Below, piece by piece: positions 17,653 to 27,944 of a stretch of DNA of 64,000 nucleotides. Positions within the stretch are counted from its first letter, which is position 1. Each line of letters begins with the position of its first letter. A program made the translations under genes and the position numbers. The notes beneath the pieces are model-generated. The model did not search any database. It was given only the letters and a program-made list of their open reading frames with translations, and had not been told where the DNA came from. The stretch is from contig ATWE01000003.1 in NCBI GenBank assembly GCA_000421085.1, positions 124,001 to 188,000 on the forward strand, written 5' to 3'. This DNA is from Ensifer sp. USDA 6670 (GTDB lineage Bacteria > Pseudomonadota > Alphaproteobacteria > Rhizobiales > Rhizobiaceae).

Positions 17653-19017
17653 TTAGCCTAAGACCTTGCCGGGATTGAGAATGCCGTTGGGGTCGAGGGC
17701 ATTCTTGATGCGCCGCATGAGGTCGAGTTCCGCCGGACTGCGGGAGCGATCGAGGAAGTCGCACTTGAGGAGGCCAATTCCATGCTCGGCCGAAACCGAG
17801 CCGCTATAGGTGCCGACCAGTCCGTAGATGACGGCGTCGACCGCGTGCGTCGTTTCCTCGGTTGCGCCCGCAACGGAAAAGGCGATGTGAAGGTTGCTGT
17901 CGCCGACATGGCCGAAGAAGGACACGTGCGCTTCGGGGAACTTGGCCCGAAGCGCCTTGCCGCATTCGTCGGCGAAGCGGCCGATTGCGCCGATCGGCAG
18001 GCTGACATCGAAGTTGAGGAGCAGAGGCAGCCGATCCAGCGCGTGACCCTCGCGGATACGCCAGAAGGTTTGAGCCTCCTTTTGGGATTGCGCGATCAGC
18101 GCGTCGCCGATCACGCCGTCCTCCAGGGCTCGCCCGAGAAATGTTTCGAACCGTTCCCGTTCCGCTTCATGGCCTTGCAGGTCCTCCTCCACGATGACCG
18201 CGAAAGCGGGTGTGGTTTCAAAGAGCCTGAGCTCTTCGGCCTCGCAGTTGAAACGGAAATAGCTCTCCCACATCGCCTCATATGCGGAGAGGCCGGCGAG
18301 TTCCTTCTGTGCCCGCTTGAGCAGAGCGACGACATTCTCATAGCTGTCGAGCGCGCAGAGCGCCGTCAGCCGCCCGGCCGGTAGCGGGCGCAGGCGCAGC
18401 ACCGCCCGCGTGATGATGCCGAGCGTGCCTTCCGAACCGATGAAGAGTTGCCGCAGGTCGTAGCCGGTGTTGTTCTTGATCATCTTGTTCATCGACGAAA
18501 TCACGGTCCCGTCGGCAAGAACGGCCTCGAGCCCTAGCACATTGTCGCGCGCCACACCGTTGCGGATGACCCGGATGCCGCCGGCATTCGTGGCCAGATT
18601 GCCGCCGATCTGACAGGAGCCGCGGGCACCAAGATCGATCGGCAACAGGAAACCCGCATCTTCGGCCGAGCGCTGGGCGACTTCGAGCGGTGTTCCGGCG
18701 AGAACCGTCATCGTACCCGCCGCAGCATCGATCTCCTCGATGCCGGAAAGTCTCTCCAGTGAAATGGCAACGTCGCCGGCGCACGGATTGGCACCGCCGG
18801 CGAGCCCGGTCAGGCCGCCCTGCGGCACCACGGCCTGGCGATGCGCGTTGCAGATCCTGAGCGCGTCGGCGACCTCGGCAACGCTTGCAGGGCGGACGAC
18901 CGCCACGGGGAGGACCCGGCCCGTGAGGCTCGCATCGCCGCGGTGGCGGTCGGCGATCCGGTCGCCGGTGAGCACGGCAGCGCCGAGCGCGTTTGTGAGA
19001 TCTTCGATAACAGACAT
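17653..19017 (-). CDS. FAD-binding oxidase, GlcD/D-2-hydroxyacid dehydrogenase family
   Basis: This 454-residue flavoprotein has an N-terminal PCMH FAD domain with VVPQGGLTGLAGGANP, GGNLATNAGGIRVIRNG and NNTGYDLRQLFIGSEGTLG, and a C-terminal FAD-oxidase domain ending near SAEHGIGLLK, whose His is conserved in glycolate, D-lactate and D-2-hydroxyglutarate dehydrogenases. Such enzymes oxidise a 2-hydroxy acid to a 2-keto acid and pass electrons to a carrier. It is a single gene 96 bases upstream of, and on the same strand as, the end of cysA, with repeat DNA downstream. The specific hydroxy acid cannot be determined. Confidence 0.85.
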   Translation of the reverse strand: MSVIEDLTNALGAAVLTGDRIADRHRGDASLTGRVLPVAVVRPASVAEVADALRICNAHRQAVVPQGGLTGLAGGANPCAGDVAISLERLSGIEEIDAAAGTMTVLAGTPLEVAQRSAEDAGFLLPIDLGARGSCQIGGNLATNAGGIRVIRNGVARDNVLGLEAVLADGTVISSMNKMIKNNTGYDLRQLFIGSEGTLGIITRAVLRLRPLPAGRLTALCALDSYENVVALLKRAQKELAGLSAYEAMWESYFRFNCEAEELRLFETTPAFAVIVEEDLQGHEAERERFETFLGRALEDGVIGDALIAQSQKEAQTFWRIREGHALDRLPLLLNFDVSLPIGAIGRFADECGKALRAKFPEAHVSFFGHVGDSNLHIAFSVAGATEETTHAVDAVIYGLVGTYSGSVSAEHGIGLLKCDFLDRSRSPAELDLMRRIKNALDPNGILNPGKVLG

Positions 19018-19113
19018 GGGGCGGTTTCTACCGCAGGATTCACGTGATCGGAACCGATTAATTCGGCGTCCAGGCCGGGCGATTCCCCGCTTCCGCCGTC
19101 CAGGTCCACCGTC

Positions 19114-20217
19114 TCACGTGCCGGTGGCTGCGAGCACGGGCGCCTCCGCCTCTATCGGCGGTGCTTCCTTTCGTCCGCCCTTGCGAAATAGCTTCCATCG
19201 CGTCGGCCGGAAGGCGATGCGCGTGTGGTCGGTGGAGGCGGCGCGTTCCGGCGGCAGCTCGATCTCGACCGGAGGGTGCGTACGTCCGAGATCGAGTTCC
19301 AGGTGCCGGGTGCCCGCCACACGCCGGCTGGCCGTGACGAGGCCGGCGAGGCAACCGCCGCAGCCGTCGATGAGTTCAACATCGTGGGGCCGGAAATAGA
19401 GGGCCGCCGCGCCGTCCGGTTCGTTCCCGGCACGAAGGCCGATAGGGCGGTCCTCATGCCAGATTTCGCCATTGGCGAGGGTGACGTCGAGGCAGTTGGA
19501 CTGGCCGATGAAGCCGTAAACGAAGGGCGAGACCGGATGGTCATAGATCTCGTCGGGCGTGCCGACCTGCTCGATCGCGCCCTTGCTCATCACGACGACG
19601 CGGTCGGCAAGCTCGAGTGCCTCCTCCTGGTCGTGAGTGACGAAGATCGTGGTGTGGCCGGTGCGATCGTGGATTTCGCGCAGCCACCGCCTCAGCTCCT
19701 TGCGCACCTGCGCATCGAGCGCGCCGAAAGGCTCGTCGAGGAGCAGAACGTTGGGTTCGACGGCCATTGCGCGGGCGAGTGCGACGCGCTGGCGCTGCCC
19801 GCCCGAAAGCTGGGCCGGGTAGCGTTTCTCCAGCCCGGAGAGCTGCACGAGTTCCAGCAGGTCGAGCGCCCTGCGGCGGATGTCGGCAGCCGCCGGTCGC
19901 CGTTTGGCGGGCCGCACCTTCAGACCGAAGGCGACGTTGTCGAGCACCGTCATGTGACGGAAAAGTGCATAATGCTGGAAAACGAAGCCGATGTTGCGCT
20001 CCTGCACGGTCTTTTTCGACGCATCTTCGTCGCCGAAGAAAATCGTGCCTTCCGTCGGGCTTTCGAGCCCGGCGACCAGCCTCAGCAGCGTAGTCTTGCC
20101 GGAGCCGGATGGGCCGAGGAGCGCAATCAGTTCACCCGACCGGATGTCGAGGGAAACATCTTCGAGCGCGGGAAAGCGGCCGAATTCCTTGCGAATGTTC
20201 TGGACGCGGACTTCCAT
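19114..20217 (-). CDS. cysA: Sulfate/thiosulfate ABC transporter ATP-binding protein
   Basis: This 367-residue ABC ATPase has Walker [10 protein letters not shown] (residues 35-43), Q-loop [12 protein letters not shown], signature [15 protein letters not shown], Walker [12 protein letters not shown] and H-loop [13 protein letters not shown]. The C-terminal region carries a CysA-type regulatory extension with YFRPHDVEL. It powers sulfate or thiosulfate import by the two permeases encoded just upstream. It is the last gene of the sbp-cysT-cysW-cysA operon on the minus strand, 15 bases after cysW. Confidence 0.92.
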   Translation of the reverse strand: MEVRVQNIRKEFGRFPALEDVSLDIRSGELIALLGPSGSGKTTLLRLVAGLESPTEGTIFFGDEDASKKTVQERNIGFVFQHYALFRHMTVLDNVAFGLKVRPAKRRPAAADIRRRALDLLELVQLSGLEKRYPAQLSGGQRQRVALARAMAVEPNVLLLDEPFGALDAQVRKELRRWLREIHDRTGHTTIFVTHDQEEALELADRVVVMSKGAIEQVGTPDEIYDHPVSPFVYGFIGQSNCLDVTLANGEIWHEDRPIGLRAGNEPDGAAALYFRPHDVELIDGCGGCLAGLVTASRRVAGTRHLELDLGRTHPPVEIELPPERAASTDHTRIAFRPTRWKLFRKGGRKEAPPIEAEAPVLAATGT

Positions 20218-20232
20218 GGAGGTCTGGACCTT

Positions 20233-21108
20233 TCAGTGCCTGCGGCTGGCAGCGATCTCGTCGCTGTAGCGAAGTTCAAGAGCAGTCTTCAAAACGAGCG
20301 TTACCAGCGCCAGGAGCGCAAGGAGCGCTGCCACCGCAAACGCGGCGACGAAATTATATTCATTATAGAGGATTTCGACCTGCAACGGCATGGTGTTCGT
20401 TTGCCCGCGAATATGGCCGGATACGACCGAAACCGCACCGAACTCGCCCATGGCGCGGGCATTGCAAAGAAGCACGCCGTAGAGAAGGCCCCATTTAATA
20501 TTGGGAAGCGTCACATGCCAGAAGGTCTGCCATCCGGTTGCGCCGAGCGAAAGTGCCGCTTCCTCGTCGGCCGTTCCCTGTTCCTGCATCAGCGGGATCA
20601 ATTCACGCGCGACGAAGGGGAAGGTCACGAAGACGGTGGCGAGCACGAGACCCGGAACCGCAAAGAGGATCTGGATGCCGTAGCTCTGCAGGATCGGCCC
20701 GAGCAAGCTGTGTGAGCTGAAGAGCAGCACAAAGACCAGGCCGGATATGACAGGCGAAACGGAGAAGGGCAGATCGATCAGCGTCGTCAGGAACGCCTTG
20801 CCCTTGAACTCGAATTTCGCGATGGCCCAGGCAGCCGCCACCCCGAAGACGAGATTGAGCGGCACGGCGATCCCCGCCACCAGCAGCGTCAGCCGGATTG
20901 CGGCAAAGGTCTCGGGATCGCCAAGCGCCGTGAAGAACTCTGCCGCCCCTTTGCGGAACGCCTCGATGAAAACCGTGGCGAGCGGCAGAAGCAAGAATAG
21001 GGCGACGAAACCGAGCGCAACGATGGTCAGGACCACGCGCGAAAGCCGTGTTTCCGACGTTGCGGCCGTCACGAGCGTATCAGGGGCGTAGCCGGCATCA
21101 TGCGCCAT
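20233..21108 (-). CDS. cysW: Sulfate ABC transporter permease CysW
   Basis: This 291-residue inner-membrane protein of the CysTW family has about six hydrophobic segments and the cytoplasmic EAA-type loop [20 protein letters not shown], which contacts the ATPase. The [20 protein letters not shown] segment is typical of CysW. It overlaps the end of cysT by 11 bases and forms the heterodimeric channel with it. Confidence 0.92.
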   Translation of the reverse strand: MAHDAGYAPDTLVTAATSETRLSRVVLTIVALGFVALFLLLPLATVFIEAFRKGAAEFFTALGDPETFAAIRLTLLVAGIAVPLNLVFGVAAAWAIAKFEFKGKAFLTTLIDLPFSVSPVISGLVFVLLFSSHSLLGPILQSYGIQILFAVPGLVLATVFVTFPFVARELIPLMQEQGTADEEAALSLGATGWQTFWHVTLPNIKWGLLYGVLLCNARAMGEFGAVSVVSGHIRGQTNTMPLQVEILYNEYNFVAAFAVAALLALLALVTLVLKTALELRYSDEIAASRRH

Positions 21109-21964
21109 AACCGTATCTCCGTCTGCTCCACGCCTGGATCACATTGATGACCAGCAGCATCATGAAGGAAAGCAGGAGCATCACCGCGGCGATTGCGGTT
21201 GCTGCCGGATAGTTGAATTCCTCCAGGCGGATGACGATCAGAAGCGGCGCGATCTCCGAGACATAGGGGAGATTGCCGGCGATGAAGATCACCGAACCAT
21301 ATTCGCCGACGCCGCGGGCAAAGGCGAGTGCGAAGCCGGTCAACCCGGCAGGCAGGAGGCCGGGCAACAAGACCCGGCTGATCGTCTGGAAGCGGGTGGC
21401 GCCGAGGGTCGCAGCCGCCTCTTCGACCTCCTTGTCGATCTCTTCCATGATCGGCTGCACGGTGCGCACCACGAAGGGCAAGCCGACGAAGATCAGCGCC
21501 ACGACGATACCGGCCGGAGTGAAGGCGATCTTGATGCCGAGCGGAGCGAGCAGCGAGCCGATCCAGCCGTTCGGCGCATAAAGCGTCGTGAGCGCAATGC
21601 CGGCGACTGCGGTCGGCAGTGCGAAGGGCAGATCGACCATGGCGTCGATCACGCGCTTGCCGGGGAAACGATAGCGCACGAGAACCCAGGCGAGGAGCAC
21701 GCCGAAGACGAGGTTGACAACGGCTGCGATGAAGGCCGTGCCGAAGCTGATCGTCAATGCGTTGACCGTGCGCTCGTCAAGCGCCAGCTCCACGAATTTC
21801 GACCATCCGAGGCCACTGGAGCGCCACAGCAGTCCGGAGAGAGGGATGAGAACGATGATGGTGAGCCATGCCAGCGTGACGCCGAGCGCCAATCCGAAAC
21901 CCGGAATGACGCTCGGCTGCCGGAACCGCCACCGCGTGCTGCTGCGAGCGGCCATGGATATCAT
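21098..21964 (-). CDS. cysT: Sulfate ABC transporter permease CysT (CysU)
   Basis: This 288-residue membrane protein of the sulfate permease family has hydrophobic segments throughout and an EAA-type loop [20 protein letters not shown] for docking the ATPase. [20 protein letters not shown] is a strong CysT/CysU signature. The start codon overlaps the stop of the binding-protein gene (ATGA), so translation of binding protein and permease is coupled. Confidence 0.92.
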   Translation of the reverse strand: MISMAARSSTRWRFRQPSVIPGFGLALGVTLAWLTIIVLIPLSGLLWRSSGLGWSKFVELALDERTVNALTISFGTAFIAAVVNLVFGVLLAWVLVRYRFPGKRVIDAMVDLPFALPTAVAGIALTTLYAPNGWIGSLLAPLGIKIAFTPAGIVVALIFVGLPFVVRTVQPIMEEIDKEVEEAAATLGATRFQTISRVLLPGLLPAGLTGFALAFARGVGEYGSVIFIAGNLPYVSEIAPLLIVIRLEEFNYPAATAIAAVMLLLSFMMLLVINVIQAWSRRRYGYGA

Positions 21965-22986
21965 TGCCCCGGTCTGTAGATCTGGTCGAAGACCCCGCCA
22001 TCGCCGAAGAACTTCGGCTGCGCTTCCTTCCAGCCGCCGAAATCGTCGATCGTCACGAGCTTCAATTCGGTGAAGCGCGCGGTGTCCTTGGGATCCGCCA
22101 GTTCAGGCTTGAACGGCCGGTAGTAGTGCTTGGCCGCGATCTTCTGCCCGACATCGCTGTAGAGATAGTTGAGATAGGCCTCGGCGACCTTGCGCGTCCC
22201 CTTGCTGTCGACGTTGCCATCGACCAACGCAACCGGGGGCTCCGCCTTGATCGAGATCGACGGCGTGACGATGTCGAAATTGTCGGGGCCTAGTTCTTCC
22301 AGCGACAGATAGGCTTCGTTCTCCCAGGCCAGCAACACATCGCCCAGGCCGCGCTGGACGAAGGTGGTCGTCGCACCGCGCGCGCCGGTGTCGAGAACCG
22401 GCACGTGCTTGAAGAGCTGCGCCACATATTCCTGCGCCTTCGCATCGTCGCCGTTATTGGCGGCACGTGCCCAGGCCCAGGCGGCCAGGAAGTTCCAGCG
22501 GGCGCCGCCCGAAGTCTTCGGGTTGGGCGTGATCACCTGCACATCCTCCCTGACGAGATCGCCCCAATCCTTGATGCCTTTGGGGTTGCCCTTGCGGACG
22601 AGGAAGACGATGGTCGAAGTGTAGGGCGCGCTGTTGTTCTCAAAACGGCTTTTCCAATCGGCCGGGATCTTGCCGCTTTCCTTGGCGATCGCGTCGATAT
22701 CCGCTTCGAGTGCCAGCGTCACGACGTCGGCCTCCAGCCCGTCGATGACCGAACGGGCCTGCTTGCCGGAACCGCCATGCGATGTCTGGATCGTCACCGT
22801 TTCGCCGGTGTCAGCCTGCCATTTTTCGGCAAAGGCCGCGTTGAATTCCTTGTAAAGTTCCCGGGTCGGGTCGTAGGACACGTTCAGAATTGTCGTGTCC
22901 GCAAGCGCGAGGCCAATCGAGCCAAGCTGCAGGCTTCCGACGACAAGCGCCAATTTAACTATTCCGGCAAGACTCTTCGAGCTCAT
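21961..22986 (-). CDS. sbp: Periplasmic sulfate/thiosulfate-binding protein
   Basis: This 341-residue protein has a signal peptide ([20 protein letters not shown], cleaved after a LALAD-like site). It continues with [20 protein letters not shown] and [20 protein letters not shown], the classic sulfate-binding protein signatures that contact the anion. The start is set at 22986 because GGAGG lies five bases upstream of it; an in-frame ATG at 22998 would sit on top of that ribosome site. It delivers sulfate or thiosulfate to CysTWA. A palindrome at 23015-23029, just upstream, is a candidate operator. Confidence 0.9.
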   Translation of the reverse strand: MSSKSLAGIVKLALVVGSLQLGSIGLALADTTILNVSYDPTRELYKEFNAAFAEKWQADTGETVTIQTSHGGSGKQARSVIDGLEADVVTLALEADIDAIAKESGKIPADWKSRFENNSAPYTSTIVFLVRKGNPKGIKDWGDLVREDVQVITPNPKTSGGARWNFLAAWAWARAANNGDDAKAQEYVAQLFKHVPVLDTGARGATTTFVQRGLGDVLLAWENEAYLSLEELGPDNFDIVTPSISIKAEPPVALVDGNVDSKGTRKVAEAYLNYLYSDVGQKIAAKHYYRPFKPELADPKDTARFTELKLVTIDDFGGWKEAQPKFFGDGGVFDQIYRPGQ

Positions 22987-23014
22987 TTCGACCTCCATCT
23001 TTTGCCAGATAAAG

Positions 23015-23029
23015 CTACCAAATTGGTAG
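23015..23029. promoter_or_regulatory. Palindrome upstream of the sulfate transporter operon
   Basis: CTACCAAATTGGTAG has perfect seven-base arms around a single central base and ends about 29 bases before the sbp start codon. A second, looser palindrome CACTAAAATAGTG (23171-23183) lies 150 bases further upstream. The first looks like a dimeric repressor site for a sulfur or iron-sulfur responsive regulator, but no specific family was identified. The rest of the 266-base gap (22987-23252) shows no gene. Confidence 0.45.
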
Positions 23030-23252
23030 ACTACTTCAACGCAAACTTATGATGCCTGTGGGTGGTTTCTTGAAAAGTCCTATCAATATGCGAGGTTCTA
23101 AAAGAATGCCGTGCCCGTATCGGTCTTGGGTCTCTGCCCGCCGATAAGATAGCACGACATTTTAGGAATGCACTAAAATAGTGGACTAATGGTTTTCGGC
23201 TGCCCGACATGCTCTTGGGCCTCGCAAAGCGTCGTCGTGAGCGGGAGCCCGG

Positions 23253-24311
23253 TCAAAGGACGCGGCCGCGGGCGACGACCGTCCAGGTTCCTTTTGGCGT
23301 GCCCCTCTCGATGATGTGGACCGCGTCGACCATGTTGGTCACGACGCAGGCATGGTTCGGAACGATGCGGACCTGTTCGCCGACCTGGAGTCCGATCGGA
23401 CCGTCAGCAACGAGGCGGCCATGCTCCTCGGAGAGCTGGTCGATACGTATGTCGTCGCGGCCGAGCACGTGGCCGTAGCCGGTGAGACCTAGCAGGTCGG
23501 AGGTCAGAACCTTGCTGCCGGCGTCGATGATCGCCCGGTTCTCGCTGGGAACCGAGACCACAGTCGCGAGAACGGTGAGGGCGCAGTCTTCCCATGACGC
23601 CACGCCACGGGCCACCAGCGACCGGTCGTTATAGATATACGTACCCGGCCTGTGCTCGCTCGCTATCGGCGCTTCGGCTGCCCGCATCATACCGGGCGTG
23701 CCCCCTGAGGTAACGCACGGGACTTCTAGCCCCTCCGCCTCGATCAGCCGCTTCGCATCGCTCATGAAGGTCTGGACGCGTGCGGCGCCATCGGCCGGCG
23801 GATAGGTCATCAATCCGCCGAAGCGCAGTCCAGGTGCCTCGGCTATGCGCCGGGCGAGGCGCGCCGCCTCGGACGGAGTTCCGACGCCGCAGCGATCTGC
23901 CCCGGTGTTGCATTCGACGAGTACGGTCAAGGGCTTTCCGGCATCGGCGAAGAAAGCTGCGAGCCCGTCGGCGACGGTCGCATTGTCCGCAACGACGCTG
24001 ACCGTCACCTTTTCGTTGAGCCGCGCCAGCCGCGCGAGCTTCTCGTCCCCGATGAGGTTGTAGGTGATCAGCACGTCCTTGATCCGGGCACTGCCGTCAA
24101 CCATCGCCTCCGCCTCCGTCACCTTCTGGCAGGTGATGCCGATCGCCCCTGCATCGAGCTGCAACTCGGCCATCTGCGGAAGCTTATGGGTCTTTATGTG
24201 CGGCCGTACGCGGATGCCGTGCCGGTCGGCATAGGCCTGGAACGCAAGGACATTGCGCCGGGCGATATCGAGATCGACCAGTACGGCGGGGGTTTCGATC
24301 GGCAGTGTCAT
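23253..24311 (-). CDS. D-threonine aldolase/D-serine dehydratase-like PLP enzyme
   Basis: This 352-residue enzyme belongs to the alanine-racemase-fold D-threonine aldolase family. RPHIKTHK carries the predicted PLP lysine (Lys40), and TSGGTPGM and the metal-binding HxC of PNHACVV near the C-terminus match the family's phosphate and metal sites. Members cleave D-3-hydroxy-amino acids to glycine plus an aldehyde, or dehydrate D-serine-type substrates. The start at 24311 follows GAGGAAACG; a longer frame to 24383 adds a non-conserved arginine-rich extension. It diverges from a polar amino acid importer operon, with RidA and IclR genes downstream of that operon, suggesting D-amino-acid catabolism. 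Confidence 0.85.
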   Translation of the reverse strand: MTLPIETPAVLVDLDIARRNVLAFQAYADRHGIRVRPHIKTHKLPQMAELQLDAGAIGITCQKVTEAEAMVDGSARIKDVLITYNLIGDEKLARLARLNEKVTVSVVADNATVADGLAAFFADAGKPLTVLVECNTGADRCGVGTPSEAARLARRIAEAPGLRFGGLMTYPPADGAARVQTFMSDAKRLIEAEGLEVPCVTSGGTPGMMRAAEAPIASEHRPGTYIYNDRSLVARGVASWEDCALTVLATVVSVPSENRAIIDAGSKVLTSDLLGLTGYGHVLGRDDIRIDQLSEEHGRLVADGPIGLQVGEQVRIVPNHACVVTNMVDAVHIIERGTPKGTWTVVARGRVL

Positions 24312-24466
24312 GCGGGCGTTTCCTCGAAGCGAAGTGGATCGGCGGCGAATGTAGCCGATCCTGCTTGACAAGTAATGGCCCAAGGCATTTGATGGGTCAA
24401 TCCGTTATTCAGGACGAATGTCCATTATATCGGACAAACAAGCGGGAACAAAGGGGAGATCTTTCA

Positions 24467-25309
24467 ATGATCAGCAAATTCGCGGTCGCCGCGAGCTTCG
24501 TCGCGGCCGTGCTGGCGGCCATGCCAGCGCAAGCACAACAGGCATCGAGCAAGCTCGACGAAGTTCTGAGCCGCGGCCACCTGATACTCGGCACCGGCAG
24601 CACCAACGCGCCGTGGCACTTCAAGAGCGCCGAGGACAAGCTCCAGGGTTTCGACGTCGACATGGGCCGCATCATCGCAAAGGCGCTGTTCGGGGACCCG
24701 GAAAAGATCGAGTTCGTCAACCAGTCGTCCGATGCCCGTATTCCGAACATCACCACCGGCAAGGTGGATATCACCTGCCAATTCATGACGGTTACGGGGG
24801 AACGCGCTCAGCAGATCGCCTTCACCATCCCCTATTACCGTGAAGGCGTCGGCCTGATGCTGAAGGCGGACGGCAAGTATGCCGATTACGAAGCGCTGAA
24901 AGCTGCCGGCTCGTCGGCGACGATTTCGGTATTGCAGAACGTCTATGCCGAGGACATGGTCCATGCGGCCCTGCCGGAAGCCACGGTCGACCAGTATGAC
25001 TCGGTCGACCTCATCTATCAGGCGCTCGAATCCGGCCGCGCCGATGCCGCCGCCACCGACCAGTCCTCGCTCGCCTGGTACATGACCCAGAACTCGGGGC
25101 GCTACAGGGACGCCGGCTATGGCTGGAACCCGCAGACCTATGCCTGCGGCGTCCGGCGCGGTGATCAGGACTGGCTGAACTTCGTCAACACGGCGCTGCA
25201 CGAAGCGATGACCGGTGTCGAATTCGATTTCTATGCCAAGTCGTTCAAGACCTGGTTCGGCAAGGACCTCACCCCGCCGCAGATCGGTTTCCCCATCGAA
25301 TACAAGTGA
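24467..25309 (+). CDS. Amino acid ABC transporter substrate-binding protein
   Basis: This 280-residue periplasmic protein has a signal peptide (MISKFAVAASFVAAVLAAMP, cleaved after AQA). The rest is a family 3 solute-binding fold with LSRGHLILGTGS, GFDVDMGRIIAKAL and DITCQFMTVTGERAQQIAFT, typical of polar amino acid binders. The ATG at 24467 follows AAGGGGAGAT. It heads a binding protein-permease-permease-ATPase operon. A strong stem-loop just after its stop codon probably raises its expression above the membrane subunits. Confidence 0.9.
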   Translation: MISKFAVAASFVAAVLAAMPAQAQQASSKLDEVLSRGHLILGTGSTNAPWHFKSAEDKLQGFDVDMGRIIAKALFGDPEKIEFVNQSSDARIPNITTGKVDITCQFMTVTGERAQQIAFTIPYYREGVGLMLKADGKYADYEALKAAGSSATISVLQNVYAEDMVHAALPEATVDQYDSVDLIYQALESGRADAAATDQSSLAWYMTQNSGRYRDAGYGWNPQTYACGVRRGDQDWLNFVNTALHEAMTGVEFDFYAKSFKTWFGKDLTPPQIGFPIEYK

Positions 25310-25319
25310 GCCCTGCAAC

Positions 25320-25347
25320 GGCGGCTCCGCCTGTCGGCGGAGCTGCC
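25320..25347 (+). promoter_or_regulatory. Stem-loop between binding-protein and permease genes
   Basis: GGCGGCTCCGCC (25320-25331) pairs with GGCGGAGCTGCC (25336-25347) around a TGTC loop, 12 pairs with one G.U. It starts 11 bases after the binding-protein stop and lacks a long U-run. It looks like an intercistronic stabiliser or partial attenuator, and its position supports starting the permease at 25372 rather than at the GTG at 25306. Confidence 0.6.
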
Positions 25348-25371
25348 TTGTTCCATGAAACGGCTGCTTCC

Positions 25372-26034
25372 ATGACATATTCCTTGAACTTCGCCGCTGT
25401 GTGGCGCTCGTTCGACCTTCTTCTCGAAGGCCTGGCGCTCAGCCTCGGCCTGGCATTTGTCGCGATCCTCATCGGCTGCGTGATCGGGCTGGTCACGGCC
25501 TTCGGGCTCGTTTCCGGGAGGGCGTTGCTGCGCAAGCCTGCCGGGCTCTACGTCACCGTGATCCGCAACACGCCTATCCTCGTCCTCGTCCTCTTCAGCT
25601 ATTTCGCGCTTCCTGAACTCGGAGTCCGTCTCGGCAAGATCGAGAGCTTCGTGGCGACGCTTGCAATCTATTCGGGGGCCTATCTTGCCGAAGTGTTTCG
25701 CGGCGGCCTCATTGCCATACCACCGGGCCAGCGCGAGGCGGGTCTCGCGATCGGGCTTACGGAGATGCAGATACGCACGTCGATTATCATTCCACTGATG
25801 TTGCGCAGCGTCCTGCCCTCACTCGGCAGTACGATGATCTCGCTCTTCAAGGATACCTCGCTCGCGGCCGCGATCGCGGTTCCGGAACTCACCTTCGAGG
25901 CACGCAAGATCAACGTCGAGACCTTCCGCGTCATCGAGACCTGGATCGTCGCGAGTTGCCTCTATGTCGCGACCTGCTCGCTGCTGGCCGCGCTGATGCG
26001 CGCCGCCGAGCGGCGTCTTGCAGTGCCGAGGTGA
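25372..26034 (+). CDS. Amino acid ABC transporter permease (HisMQ/GlnP family), first
   Basis: This 220-residue inner-membrane protein begins MTYSLNFAAVWRSFDLLLEG and has the family elements VIRNTPILVLVLF, AYLAEVFRGGLIAIPPGQRE (near the EAA loop) and ISLFKDTSLAAAIAVPEL. Polar amino acid permeases of this length carry about five membrane helices. The start at 25372 gives the typical N-terminus; a GTG at 25306 would overlap the binding-protein stop and translate the hairpin. Together with the next gene it forms the heterodimeric channel. Confidence 0.88.
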   Translation: MTYSLNFAAVWRSFDLLLEGLALSLGLAFVAILIGCVIGLVTAFGLVSGRALLRKPAGLYVTVIRNTPILVLVLFSYFALPELGVRLGKIESFVATLAIYSGAYLAEVFRGGLIAIPPGQREAGLAIGLTEMQIRTSIIIPLMLRSVLPSLGSTMISLFKDTSLAAAIAVPELTFEARKINVETFRVIETWIVASCLYVATCSLLAALMRAAERRLAVPR

Positions 26035-26039
26035 CCGTT

Positions 26040-26699
26040 ATGGATTTCTCGTTTCTCGATCAGCTCTGGCTTGCTCGGATTCCACTCCTCAAGGGGCTCG
26101 GCGTCTCCGTCTCTATATCGCTTCTCTCGATCGTCGTCGGTACCGTTCTGGGTGTCTTCGTCGGTCTGGCGCTCGTCTACGGGCTTCGTCCAGTCAAATG
26201 GATCGTGCGCGGTTACACCGATTTCATCCGCGGCACGCCGGTGCTCGTCCTGGTGCTCGCGAGCTACTATGTCCTGAGCACAATCGGCATCGATCTCGGG
26301 CCGTTTCAGGCCGGTGTTCTAGCCCTTGCCGTCTTCTGCAGCTCGCATGTGGGCGAACTGGTGCGCGGCGCGCTGCAATCGATCCCCAAAGGACAGACCG
26401 AAGCCGCCAAGGCGATCGGTTTGACCTTCGCGCAAACCTTCGCCTATGTGCTCGGCCCGCAGGCGTTGCGGCAGGCACTTCCTGCCTGGGTCAACACAGC
26501 GGCCGAGATGGTCAAGGCATCGACGCTGCTTTCGATCATCGGGGTGAGCGAGTTGCTGCTGCGGACGCAGGAGGTGATCTCCCGCACCTTCATGAGCCTC
26601 GAATTCTATTTCTTCGCCGGCTTTCTCTATTTCGTCATCAACTACGGTATCGAGCGCTTTGGCCGTTACGTCGAGCGCAAGACCGCCGTTCCATCGTGA
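26040..26699 (+). CDS. Amino acid ABC transporter permease (HisMQ/GlnP family), second
   Basis: This 219-residue membrane protein starts five bases after the first permease with [20 protein letters not shown]. It shows [37 protein letters not shown] and a C-terminal hydrophobic end. It is the second channel subunit of the importer. No unusual features are seen apart from the tight spacing. Confidence 0.88.
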   Translation: MDFSFLDQLWLARIPLLKGLGVSVSISLLSIVVGTVLGVFVGLALVYGLRPVKWIVRGYTDFIRGTPVLVLVLASYYVLSTIGIDLGPFQAGVLALAVFCSSHVGELVRGALQSIPKGQTEAAKAIGLTFAQTFAYVLGPQALRQALPAWVNTAAEMVKASTLLSIIGVSELLLRTQEVISRTFMSLEFYFFAGFLYFVINYGIERFGRYVERKTAVPS

Positions 26700-26712
26700 G
26701 GTTCGCAATCCG

Positions 26713-27480
26713 ATGACCAATCTTCTCGAAATCCGCGATCTTCACAAACGCTACGGCACGGTCGAGGTGCTGAAGGGTGTCGATTGCTCGATGCGCCAGG
26801 GGGAGGTGATCAGCATCATCGGTTCCAGCGGATCGGGCAAGACGACGATGCTTCGCTGCATCAACATGTTGGAGGAGTTTCAGGGCGGCACGATCGCCAT
26901 CGACGGCCAGGAGATCGGCTACGAGACGGCAGGAGGCGCCCGCCGGCGCAAGCCTGAGCGGGAGATCGCCCGCCAGCGCGCACTGACCGGCATGGCCTTC
27001 CAGCAGTTCAACCTGTTTCCGCACATGACCGCCGCCGCCAATGTCATGCTCGGGCTCGTCAAGGTGAAGAAGATGAGCCGCGACGAGGCGATGGTGCTTG
27101 CCGAAAAATGGCTCGACCGCGTCGGCCTGCTCTCGCGCAAGGATCATTATCCGGGGCAGCTTTCCGGCGGCCAGCAGCAACGCGTGGCGATCGCCCGTGC
27201 CATTGCCATGAATCCGAAGCTCATGCTCTTCGACGAGGTCACCTCGGCGCTCGATCCCGAACTCGTCAACGAGGTCTTGCAGGTCATCAAGGGGCTCGCC
27301 GAGGATGGAATGAGCATGCTGATCGTCACCCACGAGATGCGCTTCGCCTACGAGGTCTCGTCCCGGGTCATCTTCATGAATCAGGGGCGCATCGGCGAGG
27401 AGGGGGATCCGCGCGAGATGTTCCTTAAACCGAAGACCGAACGCCTGGCGGAGTTTCTGAAGACGTCGACGTTCAACTGA
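26713..27480 (+). CDS. Amino acid ABC transporter ATP-binding protein
   Basis: This 255-residue ATPase of the GlnQ/HisP type has Walker [10 protein letters not shown] (residues 37-45), [15 protein letters not shown] at the Q-loop, signature [15 protein letters not shown], Walker [17 protein letters not shown] and H-loop [12 protein letters not shown]. The ATG at 26713 follows the second permease by 13 bases; upstream in-frame codons lie within that gene. It energises the importer of this operon. Confidence 0.92.
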   Translation: MTNLLEIRDLHKRYGTVEVLKGVDCSMRQGEVISIIGSSGSGKTTMLRCINMLEEFQGGTIAIDGQEIGYETAGGARRRKPEREIARQRALTGMAFQQFNLFPHMTAAANVMLGLVKVKKMSRDEAMVLAEKWLDRVGLLSRKDHYPGQLSGGQQQRVAIARAIAMNPKLMLFDEVTSALDPELVNEVLQVIKGLAEDGMSMLIVTHEMRFAYEVSSRVIFMNQGRIGEEGDPREMFLKPKTERLAEFLKTSTFN

Positions 27481-27516
27481 GCAACCAATGAATTTGATGA
27501 AGAAGTGGAGTGAAGC

Positions 27517-27900
27517 GTGACGATCAAGCGTTATGGAACGGGCGAAACCGGTGCGGGCAAGCAGCACCTGCCATTTGCACGCGCCGTGGAGGCGAACGGG
27601 TGGCTCTATGTTTCCGGTCAGGTCGCCATGGAGGCGGGCGAGATCGTCGGCGGCGGGATCGTCGCAGAAAGCCGCAAGGCGATCGAGAACATGATCGCAA
27701 TCCTGCACGAAGCCGGCTATGGGCTCGGAGATGTGGTGCGTGTCGGCGTCTGGCTCGACGACCCGCGCGACTTCTGGACCTTCAACGGCGTCTATGCGGA
27801 GTATTTCGGCGCGAACCCGCCGGCCCGCGCCTGTGTCCAGTCGCGCATGATGGTCGATTGCAAGGTCGAAGTTGACTGCGTCGCCTACAAGGCTAATTGA
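27517..27900 (+). CDS. RidA-family imine deaminase, arginine-containing
   Basis: This 127-residue Rid protein retains the catalytic-type arginine: PPARACVQSRM places Arg104 at the position that anchors the carboxylate in RidA enzymes. WLYVSGQVAMEAGE is the family core. It starts at a GTG behind GGAG. RidA proteins hydrolyse 2-imino acids released by PLP enzymes, so its presence with a D-threonine aldolase/D-serine dehydratase-like gene and an amino acid importer suggests clean-up of reactive intermediates from D-amino-acid catabolism. Confidence 0.88.
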   Translation: MTIKRYGTGETGAGKQHLPFARAVEANGWLYVSGQVAMEAGEIVGGGIVAESRKAIENMIAILHEAGYGLGDVVRVGVWLDDPRDFWTFNGVYAEYFGANPPARACVQSRMMVDCKVEVDCVAYKAN

Positions 27901-27944
27901 GGTCAATTCTCAAGGACCGGATTCGAAGCGGCAAGGAGGGCGCG

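Noticed and set aside
19225-20715. Plus-strand frame of about 496 codons across cysA and cysW
   Set aside because: It is antisense to two conserved transporter genes and has no domain features.
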